NCBI GenBank assembly: GCA_041391965.1
Contig: JAWKMZ010000002.1
Coordinates: 438,246-502,245, forward strand
DNA: 64,000 nt
Direction: 5' to 3'
Source: JAWKMZ01 sp041391965
GTDB lineage: Bacteria > Bacteroidota > Bacteroidia > Flavobacteriales > Flavobacteriaceae
Shown here: positions 43,780 to 51,987 of the stretch, in pieces
Position numbering within the stretch: the stretch's first letter is position 1
Layout: each line of letters opens with the position of its first letter
Made by a program: the position numbers and the translations under genes
The notes under the pieces: model-generated
Told to the model about the DNA's origin: nothing
What the model saw: only the letters and a program-made list of their open reading frames with translations
Database searches by the model: none

Positions 43780-44217
43780 TTAGTTTACCTTATTGTCATT
43801 TTCAGGCTTTAAAACTTCGCCTTTTATTCTGAGTACTTTTGATGGTTCAGACGCATTTGAAGTGAGTGTGACGGTTTTTGTGAATGCACCAATTCTATTG
43901 GTAGCATATTTTACATTAATTTCGCCTGTTTCACCTGGTTGAATAACATTTTTTGAGTAGGTTGGTACTGTACAACCACATGAACCTTTGGCGTTAGAAA
44001 TAACAATAGGTGCATCACCAACATTGGTGAATGTGAAAACGCGTACACCATCGGCATTTTGTTCAATTTTTCCATAATCAATTGTTTCGGTAACAAATGA
44101 AAATTTGCCTACCTTTTCTGTAGAAACGGTCTTTTGTGAAAAACCTAATGTGGAAATCAATGTGAATACAAATAGCGCTAAATAAATTTTACGTGTTTTG
44201 TTTAATGATAAATTCAT
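43780..44217 (-). CDS. DUF1573 secreted protein
   Basis: 145 aa with a signal peptide (about 1-27, ending LGFSQ) and one DUF1573 domain of the immunoglobulin-like ASPM/SPD2/hydin type: FTNVGDAPIVISNAKGSCGC followed by PGETGEINVKYAT. The SCGC pair is typical of the family. Cell location is the periplasm or surface; function unknown. Its own transcript lies downstream of the LuxR-type gene, 107 bp apart. Confidence 0.85.
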   Translation of the reverse strand: MNLSLNKTRKIYLALFVFTLISTLGFSQKTVSTEKVGKFSFVTETIDYGKIEQNADGVRVFTFTNVGDAPIVISNAKGSCGCTVPTYSKNVIQPGETGEINVKYATNRIGAFTKTVTLTSNASEPSKVLRIKGEVLKPENDNKVN

Positions 44218-44324
44218 AATATTTGAGTTTTGATTAATAATGAAACAAACATCACAAAAAGATTATAAAAACTAAAGAAAGTTGAGGTTGAAATGAGTAT
44301 TAGTACCAAGGTTTAATTTTTTAA

Positions 44325-45380
44325 CTAACTATTAAACAGTGTTTTAACTTCATTTCTGGATTGTACATTTAATTTCTTATAGATGTTATTAACGTGTGTT
44401 TTTACTGTACTAAGACTCACAAAAAGCGCCTCTGCAATCTCTTTATTCGATTTTTCTTCCAGTAAAAGCATTAAAATATTCTGTTCTTGTTTGGTCAATT
44501 GTTCTTTGGCAACATCAAGTGTGATGCTTTGATGTTTTTGACGATGTTTCCAAAACCAGAAATTTCCTAATAGCGAAAGCACCAAAAGGGCATATAGTGG
44601 ATAATTCCAATTAAAACCAGAACCAGAGACATTGTTGATGATGTATTCATCCGATTTTAGTTCTGCTTCGTATTGTTTGGCGTAAGATGAGTTTGGGTAG
44701 CGTTCTTGCAAACGTTTTAGCAAGTTTTCATAATAGTCATTAGTCTTTAAATCTGCAATATAATGCTCATGCAAATCATTACCTCTGTTAGATAAAAACG
44801 AGTAAATATAAAGCTCAGCAAGAGGTTCATCAAGGCTTTTTCCAAAATCCTGAAACGTTTGAAACCATTTTTTATTGTTGAGTTTACGGCTGGCTTCACT
44901 GCGATATTCGGCAAAAGCATATTTCATGTTATCTCTTAACGAGTCAATTTTTACAAAAGCCATGGACTTTTCATTGGTTGATACAATATCACAAAATATT
45001 TGTTTATCAAAAGAAAATGGAAATACAATGGTGTCTTTGTTTTTAGCAATAAAAATAATCTCTTTACTATCGTCACAATAGCCATCAAAATGGTTTTGGT
45101 CTTGGTCGTCGTCAAAGCAATTATCTACATGAAGTCTATAAATTCGGTTTGCATTTTCTAACTGATTGCCAGTAAACTCAAAATAACCCAAACTATCCGT
45201 TTTTGCTCTGGCAATAATCTGTTCAGAATAAACACCAGATATTTTACGATAGTCTTCAATGATTGATAGATACACATTATTGTGCCATTTGTTTGTATCA
45301 ATTTGACCACTAAATTTGTATTGGGCTTTAGCAGTTAAGGATGCTATTATAAAAAACGCTAAAACAACTCCTGTTTTCAT
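44325..45380 (-). CDS. membrane-tethered LuxR/GerE-type transcription regulator
   Basis: 351 aa. A signal peptide (about 1-19) is followed by an extracytoplasmic region (about 20-265), one transmembrane helix (about 268-285; PLYALLVLSLLGNFWFW) and a cytoplasmic GerE helix-turn-helix (about 295-350; KSNKEIAEALFVSLSTVKTHVNNIYKKL). It should thus sense something outside the inner membrane and bind DNA directly, without a kinase or receiver domain. Target genes cannot be told from the window; the divergent Pmp3-like gene 119 bp away is one possibility. Confidence 0.85.
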   Translation of the reverse strand: MKTGVVLAFFIIASLTAKAQYKFSGQIDTNKWHNNVYLSIIEDYRKISGVYSEQIIARAKTDSLGYFEFTGNQLENANRIYRLHVDNCFDDDQDQNHFDGYCDDSKEIIFIAKNKDTIVFPFSFDKQIFCDIVSTNEKSMAFVKIDSLRDNMKYAFAEYRSEASRKLNNKKWFQTFQDFGKSLDEPLAELYIYSFLSNRGNDLHEHYIADLKTNDYYENLLKRLQERYPNSSYAKQYEAELKSDEYIINNVSGSGFNWNYPLYALLVLSLLGNFWFWKHRQKHQSITLDVAKEQLTKQEQNILMLLLEEKSNKEIAEALFVSLSTVKTHVNNIYKKLNVQSRNEVKTLFNS

Positions 45381-45499
45381 GCTACGAATCTACTATATTT
45401 TATTTTAAAATGAAATACATTCATACCTTCTAATTCAGATGTAACAAATGTTTTATTACGACGTCCAATTAGTAGATCAATCATCAAAAATTAATCATT

Positions 45500-45658
45500 A
45501 TGAGTATTTGGAGAGTTTTACTTTCTATAGTTTGTCCGCCTTTAGCTGTTGTTGATAAAGGTTGTGGCTCTATTGCTATTGTCTTTTTATTGTGGCTTTG
45601 CGGCTGGGTTCCTGGTGTTATTGCAGCGTTAGTTATATTGAATAATCCAAAAAACTAA
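45500..45658 (+). CDS. YqaE/Pmp3-family membrane peptide
   Basis: 52 aa with two hydrophobic helices (about 3-19 and 23-48), and the family pattern LSIVCPPLAVVDKGCG near the N-terminus. Pmp3 proteins are stress-linked proteolipids that affect membrane potential in yeast and plants; the bacterial role is unclear. It is divergent from the membrane-tethered regulator. Confidence 0.85.
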   Translation: MSIWRVLLSIVCPPLAVVDKGCGSIAIVFLLWLCGWVPGVIAALVILNNPKN

Positions 45659-45682
45659 CCCCTTTTATTTATTGCAAAATTG

Positions 45683-45690
45683 TATCTTTG
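45683..45690 (+). promoter_or_regulatory. -7 box before the lipoprotein gene at 45721
   Basis: TATCTTTG fits TAnnTTTG and is 30 nt from the start codon. No good -33 TTTG was found. Confidence 0.5.
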
Positions 45691-45720
45691 TCTTGGTTTT
45701 TAATCTTTAAAATTACTGAG

Positions 45721-46452
45721 ATGAACAAGTTATGTATTTTGGCTTTTGCCTTATTTTCTGTTTGTTTTACCAGTTGTCAATTTTCTGAAAATATCTATTT
45801 AAACGAAGATGGTTCAGGAAAAATGGCTTTTGTTTTTAATGGCGACCAACTTATGGAAATGGCTGGAGATAAATTTTCTGAAGACAGTAAAAAAAAGATG
45901 GATACTACGATTGTTTTTAAAGACTTTCTTGAGCAAAACAAAGACAGTATTTCTAAATTGTCTGATGAAGAACAACAGAAATTAAAAACCCTCGAAAATT
46001 TTAGCATCCGAACATTAATGGACTCTGAAGCCAAAAAAATGGAGTTTGATATGACCACAGATTTTAAAAGTATTAGCGAGCTTCAAGACATGTTTTCTAC
46101 CATGAACAAAATGCAAAGTTTAACCAATGCAACAGGAACTTCGCCAAGCATAACTACCAATAAAACCACCCAATTACATTACATGTTTGATGGTCATAAG
46201 TTTTCTAGAAAAGCCACCATTATTGATGAAGCTTTGCTTAAAAAACAAACCGATAGTTTGGAAAGTGCCAAAGACATGTTTGCAAGTTCAAAATACACGC
46301 TCAATTATCATTTTCCAAGCGCTATAAAATCGGTTTCCAATAACAATGCAGTATTGAGTGATGACCGAAAGAACTTGATTTTAGAGTATAATTTGATTGA
46401 TTATTTAAAAAATCCAAAAGGATTGGATTTGGAAGTTATTTTAGAAGATTAA
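45721..46452 (+). CDS. lipoprotein of unknown function
   Basis: 243-aa lipoprotein: signal peptide with Cys19 in CFTSCQFS. The mature part begins ENIYLNEDGSGKMAFVF and is rich in charged residues without further cysteines; I do not recognise a family. The ATG at 45721 gives the signal peptide; the longer frame from 45688 would not. The lipB start lies 3 bp after the stop, so the two are probably cotranscribed. Confidence 0.75.
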   Translation: MNKLCILAFALFSVCFTSCQFSENIYLNEDGSGKMAFVFNGDQLMEMAGDKFSEDSKKKMDTTIVFKDFLEQNKDSISKLSDEEQQKLKTLENFSIRTLMDSEAKKMEFDMTTDFKSISELQDMFSTMNKMQSLTNATGTSPSITTNKTTQLHYMFDGHKFSRKATIIDEALLKKQTDSLESAKDMFASSKYTLNYHFPSAIKSVSNNNAVLSDDRKNLILEYNLIDYLKNPKGLDLEVILED

Positions 46453-46455
46453 GTT

Positions 46456-47178
46456 TTGAATACAACAGTAGGAATACAAGATTTAGGTTATAAAGATTAC
46501 AAAGTAACTTGGGATTATCAGGAAACTTTGTTTAAGTCGATTGTCGATTTAAAAATCAAGAACAGGAGAGAAGAAACCCATCAAAAAACGCCTAATTATT
46601 TTCTGTTTGTAGAGCATCCACACGTTTATACACTTGGTAAAAGTGGTGATATAGCTAATTTGCTTTTAAATAAAGAACAACTGACTCAAAAAGGTGCTAC
46701 ATTTTATAAAATAAACCGTGGAGGCGATATTACCTACCATGGTCCAGGACAAATAGTAGGCTACCCAATTTTAGATTTAGACAACTTTTTTACAGATATT
46801 CATAAATACCTTCGTTTTTTGGAGGAAATCATTATTCTGACACTTGCCGAATACCATTTAAAAGCAGAGCGAAGTCCAGGAGAAACAGGTGTTTGGTTAG
46901 ATGTTGGTACGCCATTTGCTCGAAAAATTTGTGCTATGGGAGTTAGAGCAAGTCGTTGGGTTACCATGCACGGATTTGCGTTGAATGTGAATGCCGATTT
47001 AGGGTATTTTGACAACATTATTCCTTGTGGCATTAGAGGAAAATCTGTAACCTCTTTAAATGTAGAACTTGGTGTTGCAACGGTTGATGTTACCGAAGTT
47101 AAAGAAAAACTGCTAAAGCATTTTGCATCGCTTTTTGAGGCGAAATTACATTATCAAGTAAGCAAAATAAATAGTTAA
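46456..47178 (+). CDS. lipB: octanoyltransferase LipB
   Basis: Moves octanoyl groups from acyl carrier protein to lipoyl-domain lysines, the first step of lipoate synthesis; the E2 protein of the paa cluster needs this modification. 240 aa. The motif RGGDITYHGPGQIVGYP (about 88-104) is complete, as are the lysine (ARKICAMGVR) and the catalytic cysteine (IPCGIRGKSVTSL). The start codon is TTG at 46456; no in-frame ATG is found before the middle of the gene. Stop overlaps the next gene start (TAATG). Confidence 0.94.
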   Translation: MNTTVGIQDLGYKDYKVTWDYQETLFKSIVDLKIKNRREETHQKTPNYFLFVEHPHVYTLGKSGDIANLLLNKEQLTQKGATFYKINRGGDITYHGPGQIVGYPILDLDNFFTDIHKYLRFLEEIIILTLAEYHLKAERSPGETGVWLDVGTPFARKICAMGVRASRWVTMHGFALNVNADLGYFDNIIPCGIRGKSVTSLNVELGVATVDVTEVKEKLLKHFASLFEAKLHYQVSKINS

Positions 47179-47666
47179 TGCGTTATCTACAAAAAATTAT
47201 TTTATTGGTGGTGACTGTTCCGTTTGCATTGTTTCCAGGAGGGTTTTTGGCGTATGTTTTTTTATACCAAACAGCGCCTTTTAAGTATAGAATGCTCGTT
47301 CCTATTGCAATAACTGTGTGTGGAATTTGCACGTTTATTTTTCATTTAAAGTCTAAAAATATTTATAAGCTTTTGGATAGGAAAAATAACCTTCCAAAAA
47401 TTGAATTGGTATTTTGGGTTTTAGTTGTAGCCTTCGGAATGGCTTATGTTGCCTTGGCTTGTTTTATTTTGTATTATGTGTTTTCGATGGAGATAGTCTC
47501 TGTTTCAGAGGACTATTGGCAAGTTTTACTGGTGTTTTTACCACTAATTATTTTTGGATTATGGACAGTTGCAGATGCTTTTTACCTAAAACATTTAATG
47601 AATCGACATCAAAATACTTATAGGTATTCTGAAATTGAGGATATTAAAGGACAAGGAATAGATTAA
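47178..47666 (+). CDS. membrane protein of unknown function
   Basis: 162 aa with about four predicted membrane helices (about 7-27, 37-54, 75-100 and 115-135). Family not recognised. The start is in a TAATG overlap with lipB, so translation is coupled; the last 4 bp overlap the end of the convergent NdpA-like gene. Confidence 0.75.
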   Translation: MRYLQKIILLVVTVPFALFPGGFLAYVFLYQTAPFKYRMLVPIAITVCGICTFIFHLKSKNIYKLLDRKNNLPKIELVFWVLVVAFGMAYVALACFILYYVFSMEIVSVSEDYWQVLLVFLPLIIFGLWTVADAFYLKHLMNRHQNTYRYSEIEDIKGQGID

Positions 47667-48712
47667 TTTTCTTCATTAAAAAACACTTTGTAATAGTGCA
47701 TTTTTTTGATCTCGTCATAACCGCGTTCTAAATATTCGGCAGAAGCATCAGGAGCATCGACATCAAGTTTTATTTGGATGTTAGTGTCTAATTTTATTTC
47801 GGTTTTAATTTTTTGTTTTTGCTTTTTAAGAACCGCTTCTGAAACATCAAATTGGTTTCTAATCAAAACGTTTTGTTCGGTTTCAAAGTCTTTTTTAAAA
47901 TCGTCAAATAAGCTTTTGTGCTTATCGTCTTCAAAGACATCATCTTTAAAATTTTCAACATTGATGACTTCATTTTCTTTAAAAAAATCGATGGTTTTTG
48001 CTAAAAATGTACTTTGTTCTTGTGCGCCAAAACTTGGTTTTAGAACCTCTTTACTAAACTCTTTGCACAACTCAATATAATTTTTGGTGTGTTGGTTGCT
48101 GTCGTCAGGATATTTGATGTTTAAAAAGTTTTTAGTCCAATAGTGTGTGTCATAGCTATTGTTGTCAACGCTTAATACAATTGGCCCTTCGGTATCAGAG
48201 GTGTTTAAAATTAAGCAGCCTTTATCTACTTTTTTGGTTGCAATTCCTTTTTGGGTGATGATGTCGTAGCTTTTGCCTTCTAAGTAGGTTTGAAAAAATT
48301 CGCTCTTGTTTTCAATTTTAAAAATACCAATCGCATTTACAAAAAATTCTTCGTATTGAATGTCATTAAACAGGCAAACCAACACATCGCCAGTTTTTAT
48401 TTGTGCCGAATTAGATTGCTCAAACAAATGTGTTACAATGTGTTTTGAAATTTCTACAAAGTTACTTTCGTCTGCAAATAACTGATTTGTATAACTGTTA
48501 ATTTCATTCAGATTGATGTTTGAATGATGATTGAATCGATAACTTTCCACAACGCTTCCAAAAGGTCTTAAAAGGTAAGGTAACATCAAGTCGTAACTAA
48601 TTTCGTCAAAATCAATTTCTTGCTCAGAAAAGGCATTTTTAGTACTGTTAAACTTGTTGCCAACCTTGTGTAGGATACATTTTGAAATGGCTGTTTTGGT
48701 GCGTTTAATCAT
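47663..48712 (-). CDS. nucleoid-associated protein, NdpA/YejK-like
   Basis: 349-aa cytoplasmic protein of the NA37/YejK family, known in E. coli as an abundant nucleoid-bound protein of unclear role. Features of the family: N-terminal ISKCILHKVGNKF, EISKHIVTHLFEQ in the first third, and GDVLVCLFNDIQYEEFFVNAIGIFK. It lies 9 bp downstream of the large lipoprotein gene, and the same strand continues to rnhB, so the three may form an operon. Confidence 0.85.
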   Translation of the reverse strand: MIKRTKTAISKCILHKVGNKFNSTKNAFSEQEIDFDEISYDLMLPYLLRPFGSVVESYRFNHHSNINLNEINSYTNQLFADESNFVEISKHIVTHLFEQSNSAQIKTGDVLVCLFNDIQYEEFFVNAIGIFKIENKSEFFQTYLEGKSYDIITQKGIATKKVDKGCLILNTSDTEGPIVLSVDNNSYDTHYWTKNFLNIKYPDDSNQHTKNYIELCKEFSKEVLKPSFGAQEQSTFLAKTIDFFKENEVINVENFKDDVFEDDKHKSLFDDFKKDFETEQNVLIRNQFDVSEAVLKKQKQKIKTEIKLDTNIQIKLDVDAPDASAEYLERGYDEIKKMHYYKVFFNEEN

Positions 48713-48721
48713 GCGTTGTTT

Positions 48722-51154
48722 TTAGTTGATTTCATAAACAATAATGCTGTTGCTGTCGCCTTTTGTAACGGCTTCCAAGGTTTTGTCTTTGTCAAAATTA
48801 TCCAATAAAATGGTTGAGTTTCCAAATACTGGAAAGTTGTTAATTGGTTTTGCTTGACTGTCAAAAAGATATACTTTGTTGGCTTGCAAATCGGTTGTGG
48901 CTACGTAAATTTTGTCATTTAAATAGTAAATTTTTGGTGCTGTATAATCACCAAAATCCAATTCCATTTTATTAGATTTTATGGTAAGATTATTTTCAGA
49001 AAGCGTTACCAAAGTTTTGCTGGTTGTGGTAATAAAATGACGTTCGGCAAGGTTTAAATGGGTTGTGTTTACTCGTCCTTTTTCATCAATTTGAACAAGG
49101 TCGCCTTTGGTATTGGTAGTGGTAAATTTATCGTTGTACAAAAAGATGTCATTGTTTGAAAAATTGATAGTTTCTTTGACGTTAATTCGAGTTTTACCAG
49201 TTCGGTCTAAAATTTCCATTTTTTGACCTTGACCAAAAACGATATAATCTTTTCTGCCAATTCTAAAATGTTTGGGTTGTGTATTGATGGTGTTATCTGC
49301 TTTTTTGTAGGTAAATCCTTTAACGATTTTGCCGTATTTGTCATACATCAATAAATTTTTTCCTTGGCAAACTAAAAGTCTGTAATCCTTTTTGTTATCA
49401 TAATCAAAAACCGACAAAGGTTGTGTAATGGCATCATTAAATTTTAAAGGATAAGGCGACACATCTTTTCCATTCCTATCAATCACATACACACGTTTTG
49501 GTGTGACAAAAGCTACTTGTAATTTTCCGTTTTTGTAAAGGTCAATTTGCTCAATGTTGCCTAAAATTTTACCATCTAATTGTTTTTTCCAAAGCACTTT
49601 TCCGTCTTTAGTTATTTGATACAGATTGTTTTTAACATCTTGTACCACAATATCTTTATGGTTGGTGGTGTAATCTGTTACTAATTGTGGGTTTATCAGT
49701 AAATCATCGTCTAATTTGATAGTTGCTTCTTCTGATATAGAATTTGAAACTGCTTTGGCTTTATTTTTTTGGATGATGGCGTTTATGAGCGCAAAATCAG
49801 TATCGTAACTAAATTGGATGGCTGAGGCTTTATAGCTGTCAATTTTGAGATTTTTATTTTCAGAAAAATTGGCATCTAAAACAGCATTTAATCCATTAGC
49901 ATTTTTAAACACAAATAAAGACGATTCGTCACTCAAATGTTCCATCATATTTTGGTAAGCATTACTTTCGTATAAATTAGTATGGTTTTGGTAGCTGGCA
50001 ATTATATCTTTTAAAAAGCTGACATCATCTGAAAACACAAAAAAATCATCAATTTGGATATAATTTGAAGCCAAATTATAAGTAATTAAGGGCGAAAAAT
50101 GCTGTGAAAACAATGTTGGGTTTTCAAAAGTATGAATAGCTACTTCTCTATACGTTTCAAGAAGTGGTTGTGAAGCGATTGTTTCTTCAGTAGATAAGGC
50201 ATCAATAGAATGAATGACAACCGCTTGTGATTGGTTTCGTTTTAAAATGCCAATTTCGGAAGCATTATCAAAAATAGCAGTTTTGCTAAGTGAATCTTGA
50301 GTTTTGAAAGCCGATAGGTTATCTTGAAACGTTTTGTAGTTATCAAACGTAAAACTCATAAAATGGTCCACATCAATAGGACAGACTTTGGCTATCAAAT
50401 TTTCTTGCGGAATGGTATTCTTAAAACTATTGATTAAACTTTTGCTAGAATCGGTTGCTTTAGTAATGCCACTAATCAGTATTTGGTCTTGTGATAAATC
50501 AGTGTCTAACAAATAATAGTTAGAAAAAGCAGTTTTATCAAGTTTTGTATCTTCAAAAAAAGAAGGGACTAAAGCGTTATTTTTAGAGTTGATAAGCACG
50601 GAAAGCGTGTTGTTGTCATCAGCAGTATGATAGATTTTTTCGAGCGTTTTGTTTTGTTTTAAATTGTGTGATGTGGCTTCAACCAAAGCACGTTGGTTGG
50701 ATCCAAAAAAGACGCTATCTATAACAATACTATATAAGGTTTGTTTATTGATGGTAGTTTTGGTGATGCTTTGTTGTTTTGTAGTGATGGTTTCAGAACT
50801 GTGATTTGGTAAAGAATCGACAGCAAACAGATTTTTTGTGTATTTGGTAATGATAGAAACTTGCAAACTGTCTTTTGCGTCTTTTCCTAAACATATTAAA
50901 ACGGTGTTATTTGTTTTTAGATGATTTAAAGACGACAATTTTTGTTTTAATAGTTGGACATCCTTATAAGTTGTAAGGCTGTTTACAAAATCATTATTAT
51001 TTAAGCTGCTTTTTAAACTTTCCATATTTTTAGTCCTTATTATTATAGAAGAATTTTCTGGCGCAAGACTGATAAGGTTCGATACAGATGTTCTATCGTT
51101 TTCACAACCTATTAATATAAAAACTAAAATGAAAGCAAAACTGAGGTTTCTCAT
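48722..51154 (-). CDS. large lipoprotein with C-terminal beta-propeller-like region
   Basis: 810-aa lipoprotein: signal peptide with cysteine 17 (FILIGCEND). The first two thirds resemble DUF3352-like surface proteins; the last third (about 495-810) shows repeated strands such as LYQITKDGKVLWKKQ, VYVIDRNGKDV, LLMYDKYGKIVKG and MEILDRTGKTR, consistent with a PQQ-type beta-propeller. No catalytic residues recognised. It lies between rnhB (29 bp away) and the NdpA-like gene (9 bp). Confidence 0.7.
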   Translation of the reverse strand: MRNLSFAFILVFILIGCENDRTSVSNLISLAPENSSIIIRTKNMESLKSSLNNNDFVNSLTTYKDVQLLKQKLSSLNHLKTNNTVLICLGKDAKDSLQVSIITKYTKNLFAVDSLPNHSSETITTKQQSITKTTINKQTLYSIVIDSVFFGSNQRALVEATSHNLKQNKTLEKIYHTADDNNTLSVLINSKNNALVPSFFEDTKLDKTAFSNYYLLDTDLSQDQILISGITKATDSSKSLINSFKNTIPQENLIAKVCPIDVDHFMSFTFDNYKTFQDNLSAFKTQDSLSKTAIFDNASEIGILKRNQSQAVVIHSIDALSTEETIASQPLLETYREVAIHTFENPTLFSQHFSPLITYNLASNYIQIDDFFVFSDDVSFLKDIIASYQNHTNLYESNAYQNMMEHLSDESSLFVFKNANGLNAVLDANFSENKNLKIDSYKASAIQFSYDTDFALINAIIQKNKAKAVSNSISEEATIKLDDDLLINPQLVTDYTTNHKDIVVQDVKNNLYQITKDGKVLWKKQLDGKILGNIEQIDLYKNGKLQVAFVTPKRVYVIDRNGKDVSPYPLKFNDAITQPLSVFDYDNKKDYRLLVCQGKNLLMYDKYGKIVKGFTYKKADNTINTQPKHFRIGRKDYIVFGQGQKMEILDRTGKTRINVKETINFSNNDIFLYNDKFTTTNTKGDLVQIDEKGRVNTTHLNLAERHFITTTSKTLVTLSENNLTIKSNKMELDFGDYTAPKIYYLNDKIYVATTDLQANKVYLFDSQAKPINNFPVFGNSTILLDNFDKDKTLEAVTKGDSNSIIVYEIN

Positions 51155-51183
51155 TGAAGAGGGTTTTTTGCAAATATAAAAAG

Positions 51184-51786
51184 TTACAATTCTAATTTTA
51201 ATTGTTCTGGCAATAATCTGAAAGTTTTTCTGTGGTATTTGGTAATGCCATGTTCTTTAATAGCAGCTCTATGAGCTTTGGTTGGATAGCCTTTGTTTTG
51301 TTTCCAATTATACATTGGGAACTCCTCGTGTATTTTGCACATATAATCATCACGATAGGTTTTTGCTAAAATAGAAGCAGCAGCAATACTTTGATATTTG
51401 GCATCGCCTTTAATGATAGTTTCAAAAGGAATCGTGTGATAGGGTTTAAAGCGGTTGCCATCAACAATAATAAATTCAGGTTGTGTTTTTAAACCATCAA
51501 TGGCTTGGTGCATTGCAAGTATAGAAGCGTTTAAAATATTAATTTGGTCAATCTTTTTTGGCCAAACATGGGCATATGAAAAACACAAAGCTTCAGATTC
51601 TATTAGTTGTCTCAAAACTTCACGTTCAGATTTTAGGAGTTGTTTAGAATCGTTAAGCGCAACATTGTCAAAATGCTTAGGCAATATAACAGCAGCTGCG
51701 GTTACAGGGCCAGCAAGACAACCACGTCCAGCTTCATCAGTACCGCATTCAAAAGTATATTTTGAATAATGAGATTGTAGCTTCAA
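51184..51786 (-). CDS. rnhB: ribonuclease HII
   Basis: Cuts the RNA strand of RNA-DNA hybrids, including single ribonucleotides in DNA. The 200-aa protein begins its catalytic core with GTDEAGRGCLAGPV (about 15-28; Asp and Glu of the active site) and has IIVDGNRF (about 97-104) and AAASILAKTYRDDYM (about 135-149) with the further acidic residues. Length is normal. It is the first gene of a possible three-gene unit and is divergent from the SusC gene. Confidence 0.95.
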   Translation of the reverse strand: MKLQSHYSKYTFECGTDEAGRGCLAGPVTAAAVILPKHFDNVALNDSKQLLKSEREVLRQLIESEALCFSYAHVWPKKIDQINILNASILAMHQAIDGLKTQPEFIIVDGNRFKPYHTIPFETIIKGDAKYQSIAAASILAKTYRDDYMCKIHEEFPMYNWKQNKGYPTKAHRAAIKEHGITKYHRKTFRLLPEQLKLEL

Positions 51787-51987
51787 AATGAAAATAATTA
51801 AATTAAAATAAAATCTTAAAATTTAGTTTAAACTTAAGATAACTATGTTAAAAAAAGAAATGAGATGTTAAAATTGATGAAACATGAAGTTTTATAGCGT
51901 CTGTATTAACATTTTTTTAATTAAAATACTTGTGTAATTAAGATATTATTAAGATGTTTGCGCTAGACTAACTCAAATAATTGTTTT

